A stretch of DNA of 64,000 nt, taken from positions 1-64,000 of the forward strand of contig CALSLK010000028.1 in NCBI GenBank assembly GCA_943787175.1, written 5' to 3'. The notes beneath the pieces are model-generated. The model was not told where the DNA came from and did not search any database. It saw nothing but the letters and a program-made list of their open reading frames with translations. Made by a program: the position numbers and the translations under genes. Origin of the DNA: an uncultured Alphaproteobacteria bacterium. Its GTDB lineage: Bacteria > Pseudomonadota > Alphaproteobacteria > SP197. Below, in pieces: positions 1 to 9,037 of the stretch (position 1 is its first letter; each line of letters begins with the position of its first letter).

Positions 1-1
1 G

Positions 2-286
2 TTCTTCCGGCACGGCAAGGGCATGCCGGATCGCTATCAACGCACATCTTCTCCTGAAGCCATGGCTGCCTTGGTTTCTGGTGGGCTGGGTTTCTCGATT
101 GCTTCGGGGTGGCTCGCGCGTGACCTATGCGCGCGCTACCCCATGGTCGCCGTACCCTTGACGTCTGAAGGTTTGCGCTGTGCCTGGTCCGTCGTCACCA
201 GGAGCGGTGATGCGCCCGATCATCCGGCGGTTCTAGCGGCTACTGGCCTGGCCGATTGGTTGGCAGGTCATAGGCAGGGTTCATGA
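2..286 (+). CDS. LysR-family regulator, C-terminal substrate-binding fragment (truncated by window edge)
   Basis: Open frame from base 2: FFRHGKGMPDRY...AMAALVSGGLGFSIASGW..., resembles the C-terminal lobe of a LysR effector domain. Confidence 0.6.
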   Translation, partial: FFRHGKGMPDRYQRTSSPEAMAALVSGGLGFSIASGWLARDLCARYPMVAVPLTSEGLRCAWSVVTRSGDAPDHPAVLAATGLADWLAGHRQGS

Positions 287-369
287 ACGAGTTTCATGAA
301 GCTGCCTTGAATCATCAATTTGGTCTGAACCTGCGAACAGACGCATGATGCAACTTCACATGAGAGGTC

Positions 370-1923
370 ATGACGATGGCAAGGCGAGCAGGACGTCAGG
401 CGGCTGGCAAACGCAAAGGCGCTGCGGGCAGTGGTCCACGCAAGGTTTCCCAGCTTCCATGGACCGTGGTCCGCAACCGGCTGCCGCCAATCGAGATCGC
501 CAGCGCTGATGAAGTCGAAGCCGTGCACGATGCCTCACTGCGTGTTCTCGAAGAGATCGGCATCAACTTCCTGCTGCCCGAGGCGCGCGACATCCTGAAA
601 GCTGCCGGTGTTGCGGTCACGGACGGAGAGGAGCGGGTTCGCTTTGATCGCGGCTTCATCGAGGAAACCGTGGCCAGGGCTCCCGCTGAATGGACCCTGC
701 ATGCGCGCAACCCTGATCGCAGCCGCGTGTTCGGGGGCAACCACATCAACTTCCTGCCCGTCGCGGGCAATCCCAACATTTCCGATATCGAAGGTGGCCG
801 CCGCAGCGGCAACCTGAAGGACTATCGTGATCTGCTGCGCCTGGCTCAAGTGATCAATGCCGTGCATGGCTGTACCCCCATGTTGGAGCCCATGGATGTG
901 CCGCCCAATGTCCGATATCTCGACATCGTTGGCGAACAGCTTCTGATCACCGACAAAATCGCGTTCGGCTATTCGCTGGGTCGCCGCAAGATTCTCGATG
1001 CCATCGAAATGGTGCGCATCGCGCGCGGCATCGATGAAGAGACCCTGTCGCGGGAGCCCAGCCTCTGGACCGTAGTCAATTGTAACTCACCGCTCCAGCT
1101 CGATATCCCCATGTTGCTTGGCATGATCGAAATGGCACGGCGCAATCAGCCCATCGTGGTGACGCCCTTCACACTGGCTGGCGCCATGGCACCGGTCTCA
1201 ATCGCTGGCGCGCTGACCCAGCAGAATGCCGAAGCCCTGGCGGGGATCGCGTTTTGTCAGACGGTCAATCCCGGTGCGCCTGTGGTATATGGAGGCTTCA
1301 CCAGTAACGTCGATATGAAGTCCGGCGCACCTGCCTTCGGCACGCCGGAATATGTCAAAGCCGTGTTGCTGGGTGGCCAGATGGCCCGCCGTTACAAACT
1401 CCCTTACCGCTCATCGAATGTGAATGCGTCGAACTGGCCCGATGCCCAGGCGACCTATGAAGGCGCCATGTCGCTCTGGGCGACGGTCATGGGTCACACC
1501 AACATGATCATGCACAGCTTTGGCTGGCTTGAAGGCGGTTTGCGCGCTTCCTTCGAGAAGATCGTGATTGACCTTGAAATGGTCCAGACCCTCATGAAGT
1601 CGCTGGAACCCGTCGATTTTTCGGAATCGGAACTGGCCGTGGATGCCATGGCCGATGTTGGCCCCGGTGGACACTTCTTTGGCACACAGCACACCCTGGA
1701 TCGTTACGAAACCGCGTTCTACGAACCCGTGCTGTCAGACTGGCGCAACTTCGAAACCTGGGAACAGGACGGTGCGCGCGATGCCACACAACGCGCCCAC
1801 CTGGTCTACAAGCAGTTGCTGGAAGAATACGAGAAGCCCGCCATGGATCCTGCAATCCATGAGGAACTCACCGGCTTCATCGACCGTCGCAAGGCTGAAG
1901 GCGGAGCCACGGCAGACGACTAG
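370..1923 (+). CDS. Trimethylamine methyltransferase (MttB)-family protein, no in-frame amber codon
   Basis: 517 aa ORF; MttB superfamily pattern (ASLRVLEEIGINFLLPEARDILKAAG..., TPFTLAGAMAPVSIAGALTQQNAEALAGI). Confidence 0.85.
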   Translation: MTMARRAGRQAAGKRKGAAGSGPRKVSQLPWTVVRNRLPPIEIASADEVEAVHDASLRVLEEIGINFLLPEARDILKAAGVAVTDGEERVRFDRGFIEETVARAPAEWTLHARNPDRSRVFGGNHINFLPVAGNPNISDIEGGRRSGNLKDYRDLLRLAQVINAVHGCTPMLEPMDVPPNVRYLDIVGEQLLITDKIAFGYSLGRRKILDAIEMVRIARGIDEETLSREPSLWTVVNCNSPLQLDIPMLLGMIEMARRNQPIVVTPFTLAGAMAPVSIAGALTQQNAEALAGIAFCQTVNPGAPVVYGGFTSNVDMKSGAPAFGTPEYVKAVLLGGQMARRYKLPYRSSNVNASNWPDAQATYEGAMSLWATVMGHTNMIMHSFGWLEGGLRASFEKIVIDLEMVQTLMKSLEPVDFSESELAVDAMADVGPGGHFFGTQHTLDRYETAFYEPVLSDWRNFETWEQDGARDATQRAHLVYKQLLEEYEKPAMDPAIHEELTGFIDRRKAEGGATADD

Positions 1924-1948
1924 CCATCAGGGCCACTGACTGTCAGGG

Positions 1949-2830
1949 TTGGTCATGTCTGGTGAAGCTGTCGACTTTTCAAAACATGACGCCATGTCGC
2001 ATCCCGGTGCGCACAGATACGCCATGGCGTCGTGCGGTGATGACGTTGCTGGCCTCTGTGAAGCCGTGCAGGGCCTGCTGCTGCATGACCATTACGGCGG
2101 GCTTCTTTATGGAATTCCGCCGGACGGCTTTCTTGAACGCTCGCGGGTGACCCAGCCGGTCACGACACGGCTTGACGCTGTGCTTTCTCTCGATCCATCG
2201 CCGTTATCACAGGCCCGCAACGTTCACGACCGTGAGGTTGGCACGTGCCGTGACTTTGCCTTGCTGTTGACGTCCCTTTTGCGCGAGCAGGGAATGGCGG
2301 CCCGTGTCCGTTGTGGCTTTGCGTCGTACTTCACGCCGGGTCAGATGGAAGACCATTGGGTGTGCGAGTGCTGGGTTGAAGAGGAGCGCCGGTGGGCACG
2401 TATCGATGCTCAACTCGATGGCGCTCATTGCAGCCACCTCTCCATCGGGTTTGATACCACCGATCTTCCGGCTGATTGTTTCGTCTCGGGCGTTGATGCC
2501 TGGCGACGTGTACGCAGCGATGAGGACTGCGCGGTCTGGGGTAAAGGCGAAATCAGGGAACTCTGGTTTATAGAGGTAAACCTTGTCCGTGATGTGTTGT
2601 GGCTTCTTCGCGCTGATTCCTCAGCCTGGGATACCTGGCGCACATCACCACCTGCCTGCCAGACAATGACGCCGGATCGGCTTGCCGCTGCCGACAACCT
2701 TGCCGCATGGGCCCACAGAGCTGTTCGCGATCCAGCGCTGGAGCATCCTGGAAACGACGTTCTTGAGGCTGTTCAATGCCCGCCCTGGCAATCGGGTTCA
2801 GACACCAGGACTGACATCGCTCAAAAGTAA
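1949..2830 (+). CDS. Transglutaminase-like domain protein
   Basis: Cys/His/Asp core: REVGTCRDFALLLTSLLREQG ... EDHWVCECW ... RIDAQLD. Confidence 0.75.
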   Translation: MVMSGEAVDFSKHDAMSHPGAHRYAMASCGDDVAGLCEAVQGLLLHDHYGGLLYGIPPDGFLERSRVTQPVTTRLDAVLSLDPSPLSQARNVHDREVGTCRDFALLLTSLLREQGMAARVRCGFASYFTPGQMEDHWVCECWVEEERRWARIDAQLDGAHCSHLSIGFDTTDLPADCFVSGVDAWRRVRSDEDCAVWGKGEIRELWFIEVNLVRDVLWLLRADSSAWDTWRTSPPACQTMTPDRLAAADNLAAWAHRAVRDPALEHPGNDVLEAVQCPPWQSGSDTRTDIAQK

Positions 2831-2831
2831 A

Positions 2832-2857
2832 GGGGCGGCTCATTTCTGAACCGCCCC
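2832..2857 (-). terminator. Stem-loop between convergent genes; probable intrinsic terminator of the small-ORF unit
   Basis: ggggcgg-N12-ccgcccc inverted repeat; on the minus strand followed by TTTACTTTTG. Confidence 0.65.
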
Positions 2858-2876
2858 GGATGCCTTGTGTCTGTGA

Positions 2877-3050
2877 TCAGCCCTTTGTCAGCGAGTTCCA
2901 GATGGCACTGACGGACTTGCCGAAGTCACCATGTGCATTGCTGCGTGAGGCAGGCACCGGACGGGCTGCGTTCATGTTGACGCTGGAGCCCCAATAGGCG
3001 CGCTGCGAGGTCGGGTGACCGAGGATGCTTTGATCGAGAATTGTGTTCAT
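2877..3050 (-). CDS. Small protein of unknown function, copy A (57 aa)
   Basis: MNTILDQSILGHPTSQRAYWGSSVNMNAARPVPASRSNAHGDFGKSVSAIWNSLTKG*; preceded by AAGAAGGAG SD; near-identical tandem copy at 3088-3261. Below the ORF-track length cutoff. Confidence 0.8.
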   Translation of the reverse strand: MNTILDQSILGHPTSQRAYWGSSVNMNAARPVPASRSNAHGDFGKSVSAIWNSLTKG

Positions 3051-3087
3051 GTGCTTGCTCCTTCTTCTTGATGTCTTGTGTTTGAGA

Positions 3088-3261
3088 TCAGCCTTTTGTC
3101 AGTGAGCTCCAGATGGCGCTGACGGACTTGCCAAAATCACCGTGGGCGTGGCTGCGTGAGGCCGGCACCGGACGGGCTGCGTTCATATTGACGCTGGAGC
3201 TCCAATAGGTGCGCTGCGAGGTCGGGTGACCGAGGATTCCTTGATCGAGAATGGTGTTCAT
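3088..3261 (-). CDS. Small protein of unknown function, copy B (57 aa)
   Basis: MNTILDQGILGHPTSQRTYWSSSVNMNAARPVPASRSHAHGDFGKSVSAIWSSLTKG*; SD AAGAAGGAG upstream; many differences from copy A are synonymous. Confidence 0.8.
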   Translation of the reverse strand: MNTILDQGILGHPTSQRTYWSSSVNMNAARPVPASRSHAHGDFGKSVSAIWSSLTKG

Positions 3262-3388
3262 GCGCTTGCTCCTTCTTGTTGTGACGCTGTGCGTCGTTGT
3301 CTGATAGGAGATTTAGGGTTTCCGGCCCAAATGTTCAAAGGAGATGTTCTAAGCTTTCGCGATAGTTTTTCTCGTGTAAGATCGTGCC

Positions 3389-4321
3389 ATGTCCATTGCC
3401 AATCTTCCCCTCAATGCCCTGCGGGCCTTTGAAGCGGCCGGACGCCAGCTGAGCTTCAGCAGGGCGGCCGAAGAACTCAGTGTGACCGCGGCTGCGGTCA
3501 GCCATCAGGTGCGCGGCCTCGAGGAACGCCTGGGCCATGAGTTGTTCCGCCGCCGCCATCGCGCTCTTGAACTCACGGCGGCTGGCCACCTGCTCCTGCC
3601 GGGGCTGGCCGAGGGGCTTTCAACGCTGGAATATTCCGTGTCGCGCCTGTCGATGCTCGATAATGAATCACGTCTGGTCATCACTGCCGACCCGACGCTT
3701 GCGGCAAAGTGGCTGCTTCCCAACCTCCAGGCGTTTCAGGATTCCTATCCCGATCTCGATGTGCATCTTTCCAGTTCCTCCAACGTCATCGACCTGCATC
3801 AGCAGAAAGCCGACATCGCCTTGCGCTATGGCGCGGGGAATTACGAGGGCCTGCATGCCGAGGCGCTTTCCCAGGATTACATGACTCCGGTCTGCAATCC
3901 TTCGCTGCTGAAAGGCGAACATCCTCTGCGCAAACCCGAGGATCTTTCTCACCACACGCTCCTGCACGATGAAAGCTGGGGCTACATGGGTGCGGTGCCT
4001 GATTGGTCCATGTGGCTGAAGGCCGCGGGTGTCGAGGGGGTGGATGTTTCGCGCGGTCCCCATTTTGACGTAGCGGTGATGGCACTGGAAGCCGCTGCCA
4101 TGGGCCGGGGCGTTGCCCTCATGCCACGCGCGCTGGTGATCGATGACCTTGCCTGGGGAAGACTAATCGCACCCTTCGACCTCACGCTCCAGCTGGATTG
4201 CCGCGTCTACTTTGTCTGCGTTCCCCAGGCACTCGAACGGCCTGCGGTTGCTGCGTTCCGCGGCTGGGTCAAGGAGATGGCGGCTCGGACCTATCTTCCG
4301 CCCGATAACACCGCAGACTGA
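3389..4321 (+). CDS. LysR-family transcriptional regulator (GcvA-like)
   Basis: N-terminal HTH LNALRAFEAAGRQLSFSRAAEELSVTAAAVSHQVRGLEERLGHELFRR; full length 310 aa. Confidence 0.93.
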   Translation: MSIANLPLNALRAFEAAGRQLSFSRAAEELSVTAAAVSHQVRGLEERLGHELFRRRHRALELTAAGHLLLPGLAEGLSTLEYSVSRLSMLDNESRLVITADPTLAAKWLLPNLQAFQDSYPDLDVHLSSSSNVIDLHQQKADIALRYGAGNYEGLHAEALSQDYMTPVCNPSLLKGEHPLRKPEDLSHHTLLHDESWGYMGAVPDWSMWLKAAGVEGVDVSRGPHFDVAVMALEAAAMGRGVALMPRALVIDDLAWGRLIAPFDLTLQLDCRVYFVCVPQALERPAVAAFRGWVKEMAARTYLPPDNTAD

Positions 4322-4330
4322 TTCGACCGT

Positions 4331-5620
4331 TCAGGCAAGTGCTGCCGTGGTGTCGGCAACATCGCGCCGGTCAAGCAGGCCGCTGGTTGCCAGATGCCAT
4401 GTGATGCCCAGCTGTCGGAAGGCGTGGTTGGGCACGATATCGATGGGTTCAATTGGCATATCGGTATCCTCTCCCAGAACCGCGCGGGTCAGCTGGGTGC
4501 CAAACATGGTGCACATCGCCACGCCACGCCCGTTAAAGCCCAGCGCCGCATGCACGTTGTTGGCCAGTTTGAAGAGGCGGGGCGTATGGTCTGGCGTCAC
4601 GGCAACCTGGCCGCCCCACCCGTATTCCCATTCCATGCCCTCAAGTGCGGGAAAGATCTCGCGTGCGGTTCTCTTCAGGTGCTCGGTCGACCCTGGTTCC
4701 TTGAGGTTCGTTAGGTTGCCACGCCCGCCAATTACGAAGCGGTTGTCTCGATCCAGCTTGAAGTAGTGCAGCGCGCGCCGCGTTTCTGCGACCGCATGGC
4801 GACCGGGCAGAATCGTTGCCAACCTGTCTGTGTCCAGGGGTTTCGTTGCCGCAACAAAGGTCGTCACCGGAATGACGGACTTGCGCAGATTTGGCCACAG
4901 CGTGTCTGAATAGGCGTTGGTGCAGATCACGACATGTTCAGCTTCAACCTCACCGCCGTCGGTGGTTACACGCCACCCTGCGCCGGCTTCGTGGATCGCA
5001 TCGACCTTGCTGTTTCCGTGGACGGTGGCACCCTTGGAAATGGCGGTGCGTGCCAGGCCACGGGCAAAGGACAGCGGCTGCAGGTGGCCACCGCGTGGGT
5101 CGCGCATGGCAAAGGGATAGAAATCGGTGCCGATCAGGGTTTTCAGGCTGGCACGGTCATGGCGCTCCACCTTCACGCCCAGTTCGCCCCATTCCCTGAT
5201 CCAGCCATCCAGGAACGCCTTGCCGGTCTGGCCAAACCCGGCATGGACAAAGCCGGGGCGCTCGGCGTCACAGTCGATGGCGTGCCGATCGATCAGGTCG
5301 AAGGCGACATCGCAGGCCTTGTTCAGCATATCAAGCACCGCGGGTCCACGATTGCGGCCATACTTCTGCGTAATCTCGGACGGCAACATGCGCCAGCCCG
5401 GATTGGCCTGACCACCATTGCGCCCCGAAGCGCCCCATCCTGGTTCACCGGCCTCCAGAACCATCACCGATTTCCCGGCTTCAGCCAGATGCAGTGCTGT
5501 AGACAGGCCTGTGAAGCCGCCCCCGATCACCACGACATCAGCACCATGTTTTCCGGTCAGGGCCGGTGTGTCGGCGGGTGGTGTGGCGCTTGTCGCCCAC
5601 AGGCTATCTGGCAGCTTCAT
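4331..5620 (-). CDS. FAD-dependent oxidoreductase, DAO family (gamma-glutamylputrescine oxidase/OrdL-like)
   Basis: GADVVVIGGGFTGLSTALHLAEAGKSVMVLEAGEPGWGASGRNGGQ; start MKLPDSLW chosen over the longer ORF. Confidence 0.85.
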   Translation of the reverse strand: MKLPDSLWATSATPPADTPALTGKHGADVVVIGGGFTGLSTALHLAEAGKSVMVLEAGEPGWGASGRNGGQANPGWRMLPSEITQKYGRNRGPAVLDMLNKACDVAFDLIDRHAIDCDAERPGFVHAGFGQTGKAFLDGWIREWGELGVKVERHDRASLKTLIGTDFYPFAMRDPRGGHLQPLSFARGLARTAISKGATVHGNSKVDAIHEAGAGWRVTTDGGEVEAEHVVICTNAYSDTLWPNLRKSVIPVTTFVAATKPLDTDRLATILPGRHAVAETRRALHYFKLDRDNRFVIGGRGNLTNLKEPGSTEHLKRTAREIFPALEGMEWEYGWGGQVAVTPDHTPRLFKLANNVHAALGFNGRGVAMCTMFGTQLTRAVLGEDTDMPIEPIDIVPNHAFRQLGITWHLATSGLLDRRDVADTTAALA

Positions 5621-5702
5621 TGTGACACTCGTGTTGTTTCCGGGCAGTTTATTCTGATGGCGCGTCGCGTTACCAGACGTGCGGATCAGCAATGGGGGCA
5701 CC

Positions 5703-7232
5703 ATGGCCAAGAAACCCAACATTCTCTATCTCATGATGGATCAACTGGCGCCTCAGGTGCTTAAACCCTATGGCGGTGGGGTCTGCCGCACACCCAACAT
5801 CGAACGCCTGGCGGGCGAAGGCGTCGTCTTCGAGAACGCCTATTGCAATTACCCGATCTGCGCCCCGGCCCGGTTCAGCCTGATGTCAGGCAGGATGCCC
5901 AGCAAAATTGGTTCCTACGACAACGCCAACGAGTTCCCGTCTGAAATCCCGACCTTCGCGCATTACCTGCGCGACATGGATTATCACACCTGCCTTTCGG
6001 GCAAGATGCACTTCATCGGCGCCGATCAGCTCCACGGTTTCGAGGACCGCGTCACCACCGACGTTTATCCCTCCGATTTTTCCTGGGTCACGGATTGGTC
6101 GCTGGGCGCGACCTATTGGGTGCCCTGGTATCACTCCATGCGCGCGGTGCTCGATGCCGGTCCGTGGCGGCGCAGCGTCAACACGAACTATGACGAGGAA
6201 GTCACGGTCGAAGCCTGCCGTTGGCTCCACGACCATGCCGACCGTGGGGATGGCAAGCCGTTCTTCCTGGCAACCAGCTTCATCTCGCCCCACGACCCCT
6301 ATCTGGCCCCGCCCAGCCACTGGGACCAGTACAGCGATGACGAGATCGACGATCCCCGGGTCGGTGACATTCCGCTCGAGGAACGCGACGCCCACAGCCG
6401 GCGGCTCTACTACACGACCGGCCGTCACATGGATGAGGTTGGACCTGCCGATGTCCGTCGCGCACGCCGTGCCTACTATGCCGTGATGTCCTGGCTGGAC
6501 GACCGGGTCGGGCGCGTTCTCGATACCCTCGAGGCGATTGGCGAAAAGGACAACACCATCATCGTGCTGGCTGCCGACCACGGCGACATGCTGGGTGAGC
6601 GCGGCATGTGGTTCAAGATGAGCTTCCACGAATGGTCCGTGCGTGTGCCCATGATCGTCCATGCGCCCGGCATGTATCAACCGCGCCGTTTGAAAGAGAA
6701 TGTCTCTCTGCTGGATCTCTTCCCGACCTTCCTGGAATGGGCCGGTGATGGCACCATGCCCGAATTGGTCAGCCAGATTGACGGTAACAGCATGACCGGC
6801 CTTGCCGGTGGCAGCACCCAAGGCTGGCCCGATGTTGCCTACAGTGAATACTGCGGTGAAGGCTCTGAATTCCCCCTGATGATGGTCAAACGCGGCCGCT
6901 GGAAATACCTCTATGGCGAGGAGGATCCGCCGGTACTCTTTGATCTCGAAGCCGATCCCGATGAACTCACGAACCTGGCAGGGACGGACGCTGTCAAGGA
7001 GATCGAAGCCGAACTTCTGGCCGAGGTTCTGCGCCAGTGGGACCCCAAGGCGTTCAGGGAGAAGGTGCTGGAAAGCCAGCAGCGAAGGTTGTTTCTCCAT
7101 AAGGCTCTGGCAAAAGGCAAACGTGCAGCCTGGGACTGGAATCCCGGCCGCGACGCCTCACGCGAATACGTCCGCGACGAGGCCGACATCCAGGGCATCT
7201 ACGACACCGAATGGAGCGACCAGAAACGCTGA
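5703..7232 (+). CDS. betC: Choline-sulfatase-like sulfatase
   Basis: MAKKPNILYLMMDQLAPQ; sulfatase signature CAPARFSLMSGR (C-x-P-x-R); TFAHYLRDMDYHTCLSGKMHFIGADQLHGFEDR and the C-terminal extension resemble BetC. Confidence 0.83.
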   Translation: MAKKPNILYLMMDQLAPQVLKPYGGGVCRTPNIERLAGEGVVFENAYCNYPICAPARFSLMSGRMPSKIGSYDNANEFPSEIPTFAHYLRDMDYHTCLSGKMHFIGADQLHGFEDRVTTDVYPSDFSWVTDWSLGATYWVPWYHSMRAVLDAGPWRRSVNTNYDEEVTVEACRWLHDHADRGDGKPFFLATSFISPHDPYLAPPSHWDQYSDDEIDDPRVGDIPLEERDAHSRRLYYTTGRHMDEVGPADVRRARRAYYAVMSWLDDRVGRVLDTLEAIGEKDNTIIVLAADHGDMLGERGMWFKMSFHEWSVRVPMIVHAPGMYQPRRLKENVSLLDLFPTFLEWAGDGTMPELVSQIDGNSMTGLAGGSTQGWPDVAYSEYCGEGSEFPLMMVKRGRWKYLYGEEDPPVLFDLEADPDELTNLAGTDAVKEIEAELLAEVLRQWDPKAFREKVLESQQRRLFLHKALAKGKRAAWDWNPGRDASREYVRDEADIQGIYDTEWSDQKR

Positions 7233-7356
7233 GGCTCTAAGCTCACGTGTTACCCATGCACGGAAATCGGCAAACCCCGACGGCCCACGTCGAACACATA
7301 GGCAATGCAGCGTGTTTGGTGCCACCAATCAGGATGTGGTCTGATACCGCCGTGCT

Positions 7357-8997
7357 GTGGAGGGCAAGGATGTGGCTGACTACGACTACATCATCATTGG
7401 TGCGGGCTCCGGCGGCGGTTCGCTGGCTGCCCGTTTGACCGAAGAGCCTGATATCCGCGTTCTCCTGCTCGAGGCCGGCGGTGAATCCAACCACTGGTCG
7501 ATCAGGATGCCGGCTGCGTTCGGCATGCATTTTCTGGGCGGCAAGTGGAACTGGTCTTATGAGTCCGTGCCCCAGAAGAACCTTGCCAACCGCAAGATTT
7601 ATCAACCGCGCGGCAAGGGCCTGGGTGGCTCTTCGGCGATCAACGGCATGGCCTATATTCGCGGCCACGCGCTTGATTACGAACGCTGGGCAGAGCAGGG
7701 GGCAACGGGCTGGTCCTACGCCGACGTGCTGCCCTATTTCAAACGGTGTGAAACCAACAGCCGTGGCGAGAATGCCTGGCGTGGCGGTTCTGGACCCGTG
7801 GCAACACAAAGCCTGCCCATCGCCGATCCCCTGAACCGGGCCTTTGTCGAAGCCGGTGTCGAGGCAGGTTATCTGCGTACCGAAGACGTCAACGGTTTCC
7901 AGCAGGAAGGCTTTGGTCCCTACGACATGAATGTCGACAAGGGCGTGCGCGCCAGCACGGCCCATGCCTACATCAACCCCGCCCGCAACCGTCCCAACCT
8001 GACCGTCAGGACCAAGGTCGTGGCGCAGCGCATCGTGATGGAAGGCAAACGTGCGGTCGGTGTCGAGATCAAGGCTGGTACCGGAACGCAAGTCCTGCGT
8101 GCCGAACGCGAGGTCATTGTTGCTGCCAGCGCCTTTTCCTCACCTCATCTGCTGATGCTCTCGGGCATTGGGCCAGCCGATCATCTGCGTCAACATGGTA
8201 TCTCGGTCATCCATGACCTTCCCGGCGTCGGCGGTAACCTGCAGGATCACCTTGAAGTGCATGTTCAGTGGGGCGGCGATATCGCGCATTCGCGCAACCG
8301 CTACGCCCGTCCTGTTCCCAAGGTCATGGCCGGTGCGCGCTGGTTCCTCTCCAGGGACGGGGTCTGTGCCTCCAACCAGGTCGAGGTCGGCGCCTTCACA
8401 CGCTCGACGCCTGACATGCCGCATCCCGATATCCAGTACCATTTCTTCCCGTTTCTGCTTGATGGCTGGGGTGCCAGCACGACACATGGTGGATTCTGCA
8501 TGTGTGTTGGTACCCTGCGCGAACACAGCCGTGGCACCGTGCGCCTGGCCTCGGCTGATCCGTCCGAACGTCCCCTGATCGATTTCAACTTTCTAGATGA
8601 TTCCCGTGACCTCGAAGACCTGCGGGCTTGTGTCCATCAGGCCCGCGACATTGCGTCGCAATCTGCCTTCGATCCCTTCCGTGCCGGAGCCGAAGACCCC
8701 TGGGCATCGGCCAGGAGCGATACCCAGATCGATCAGTTGATCCGCGAAACCGCAGAAAGCGCCTATCACCCTTCGGGAACCTGCAAGATGGGCACCGACC
8801 CCATGGCCGTGGTTGATCCGCAATGCCGGGTCCGCGGCATCGACGGGCTGCGTGTGGTCGACAGTTCCATCATGCCCAGCATCACCAGCGGAAACCTCAA
8901 CGCGCCCTCCATGATGATCGGTGAGAAAGCCGCCGACATCATTCTTGAACGCCCGCCTCTGGCGCCCTCGAACGCTGATTTCTTTGTCAGGGGCTGA
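7357..8997 (+). CDS. betA: GMC-family oxidoreductase, choline dehydrogenase-like
   Basis: DYIIIGAGSGGGSLAARLTE...GKGLGGSSAINGMAYIRGHALDYERWAEQGATGWSY...; GTG start at 7372 also possible. Confidence 0.8.
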   Translation: MEGKDVADYDYIIIGAGSGGGSLAARLTEEPDIRVLLLEAGGESNHWSIRMPAAFGMHFLGGKWNWSYESVPQKNLANRKIYQPRGKGLGGSSAINGMAYIRGHALDYERWAEQGATGWSYADVLPYFKRCETNSRGENAWRGGSGPVATQSLPIADPLNRAFVEAGVEAGYLRTEDVNGFQQEGFGPYDMNVDKGVRASTAHAYINPARNRPNLTVRTKVVAQRIVMEGKRAVGVEIKAGTGTQVLRAEREVIVAASAFSSPHLLMLSGIGPADHLRQHGISVIHDLPGVGGNLQDHLEVHVQWGGDIAHSRNRYARPVPKVMAGARWFLSRDGVCASNQVEVGAFTRSTPDMPHPDIQYHFFPFLLDGWGASTTHGGFCMCVGTLREHSRGTVRLASADPSERPLIDFNFLDDSRDLEDLRACVHQARDIASQSAFDPFRAGAEDPWASARSDTQIDQLIRETAESAYHPSGTCKMGTDPMAVVDPQCRVRGIDGLRVVDSSIMPSITSGNLNAPSMMIGEKAADIILERPPLAPSNADFFVRG

Positions 8998-9037
8998 TAG
9001 CGTAAGTTCTGATGCGGTAAGGGGGCACGTTCGGGGC

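Noticed and set aside
2877-3261. Tandem repeat considered as CRISPR or noncoding repeat
   Set aside because: Only two ~210-bp units, each encoding the same SD-led ORF with synonymous differences; coding duplication is a better explanation
5886-7100. 404-aa minus-strand ORF
   Set aside because: Antisense to the BetC-like sulfatase
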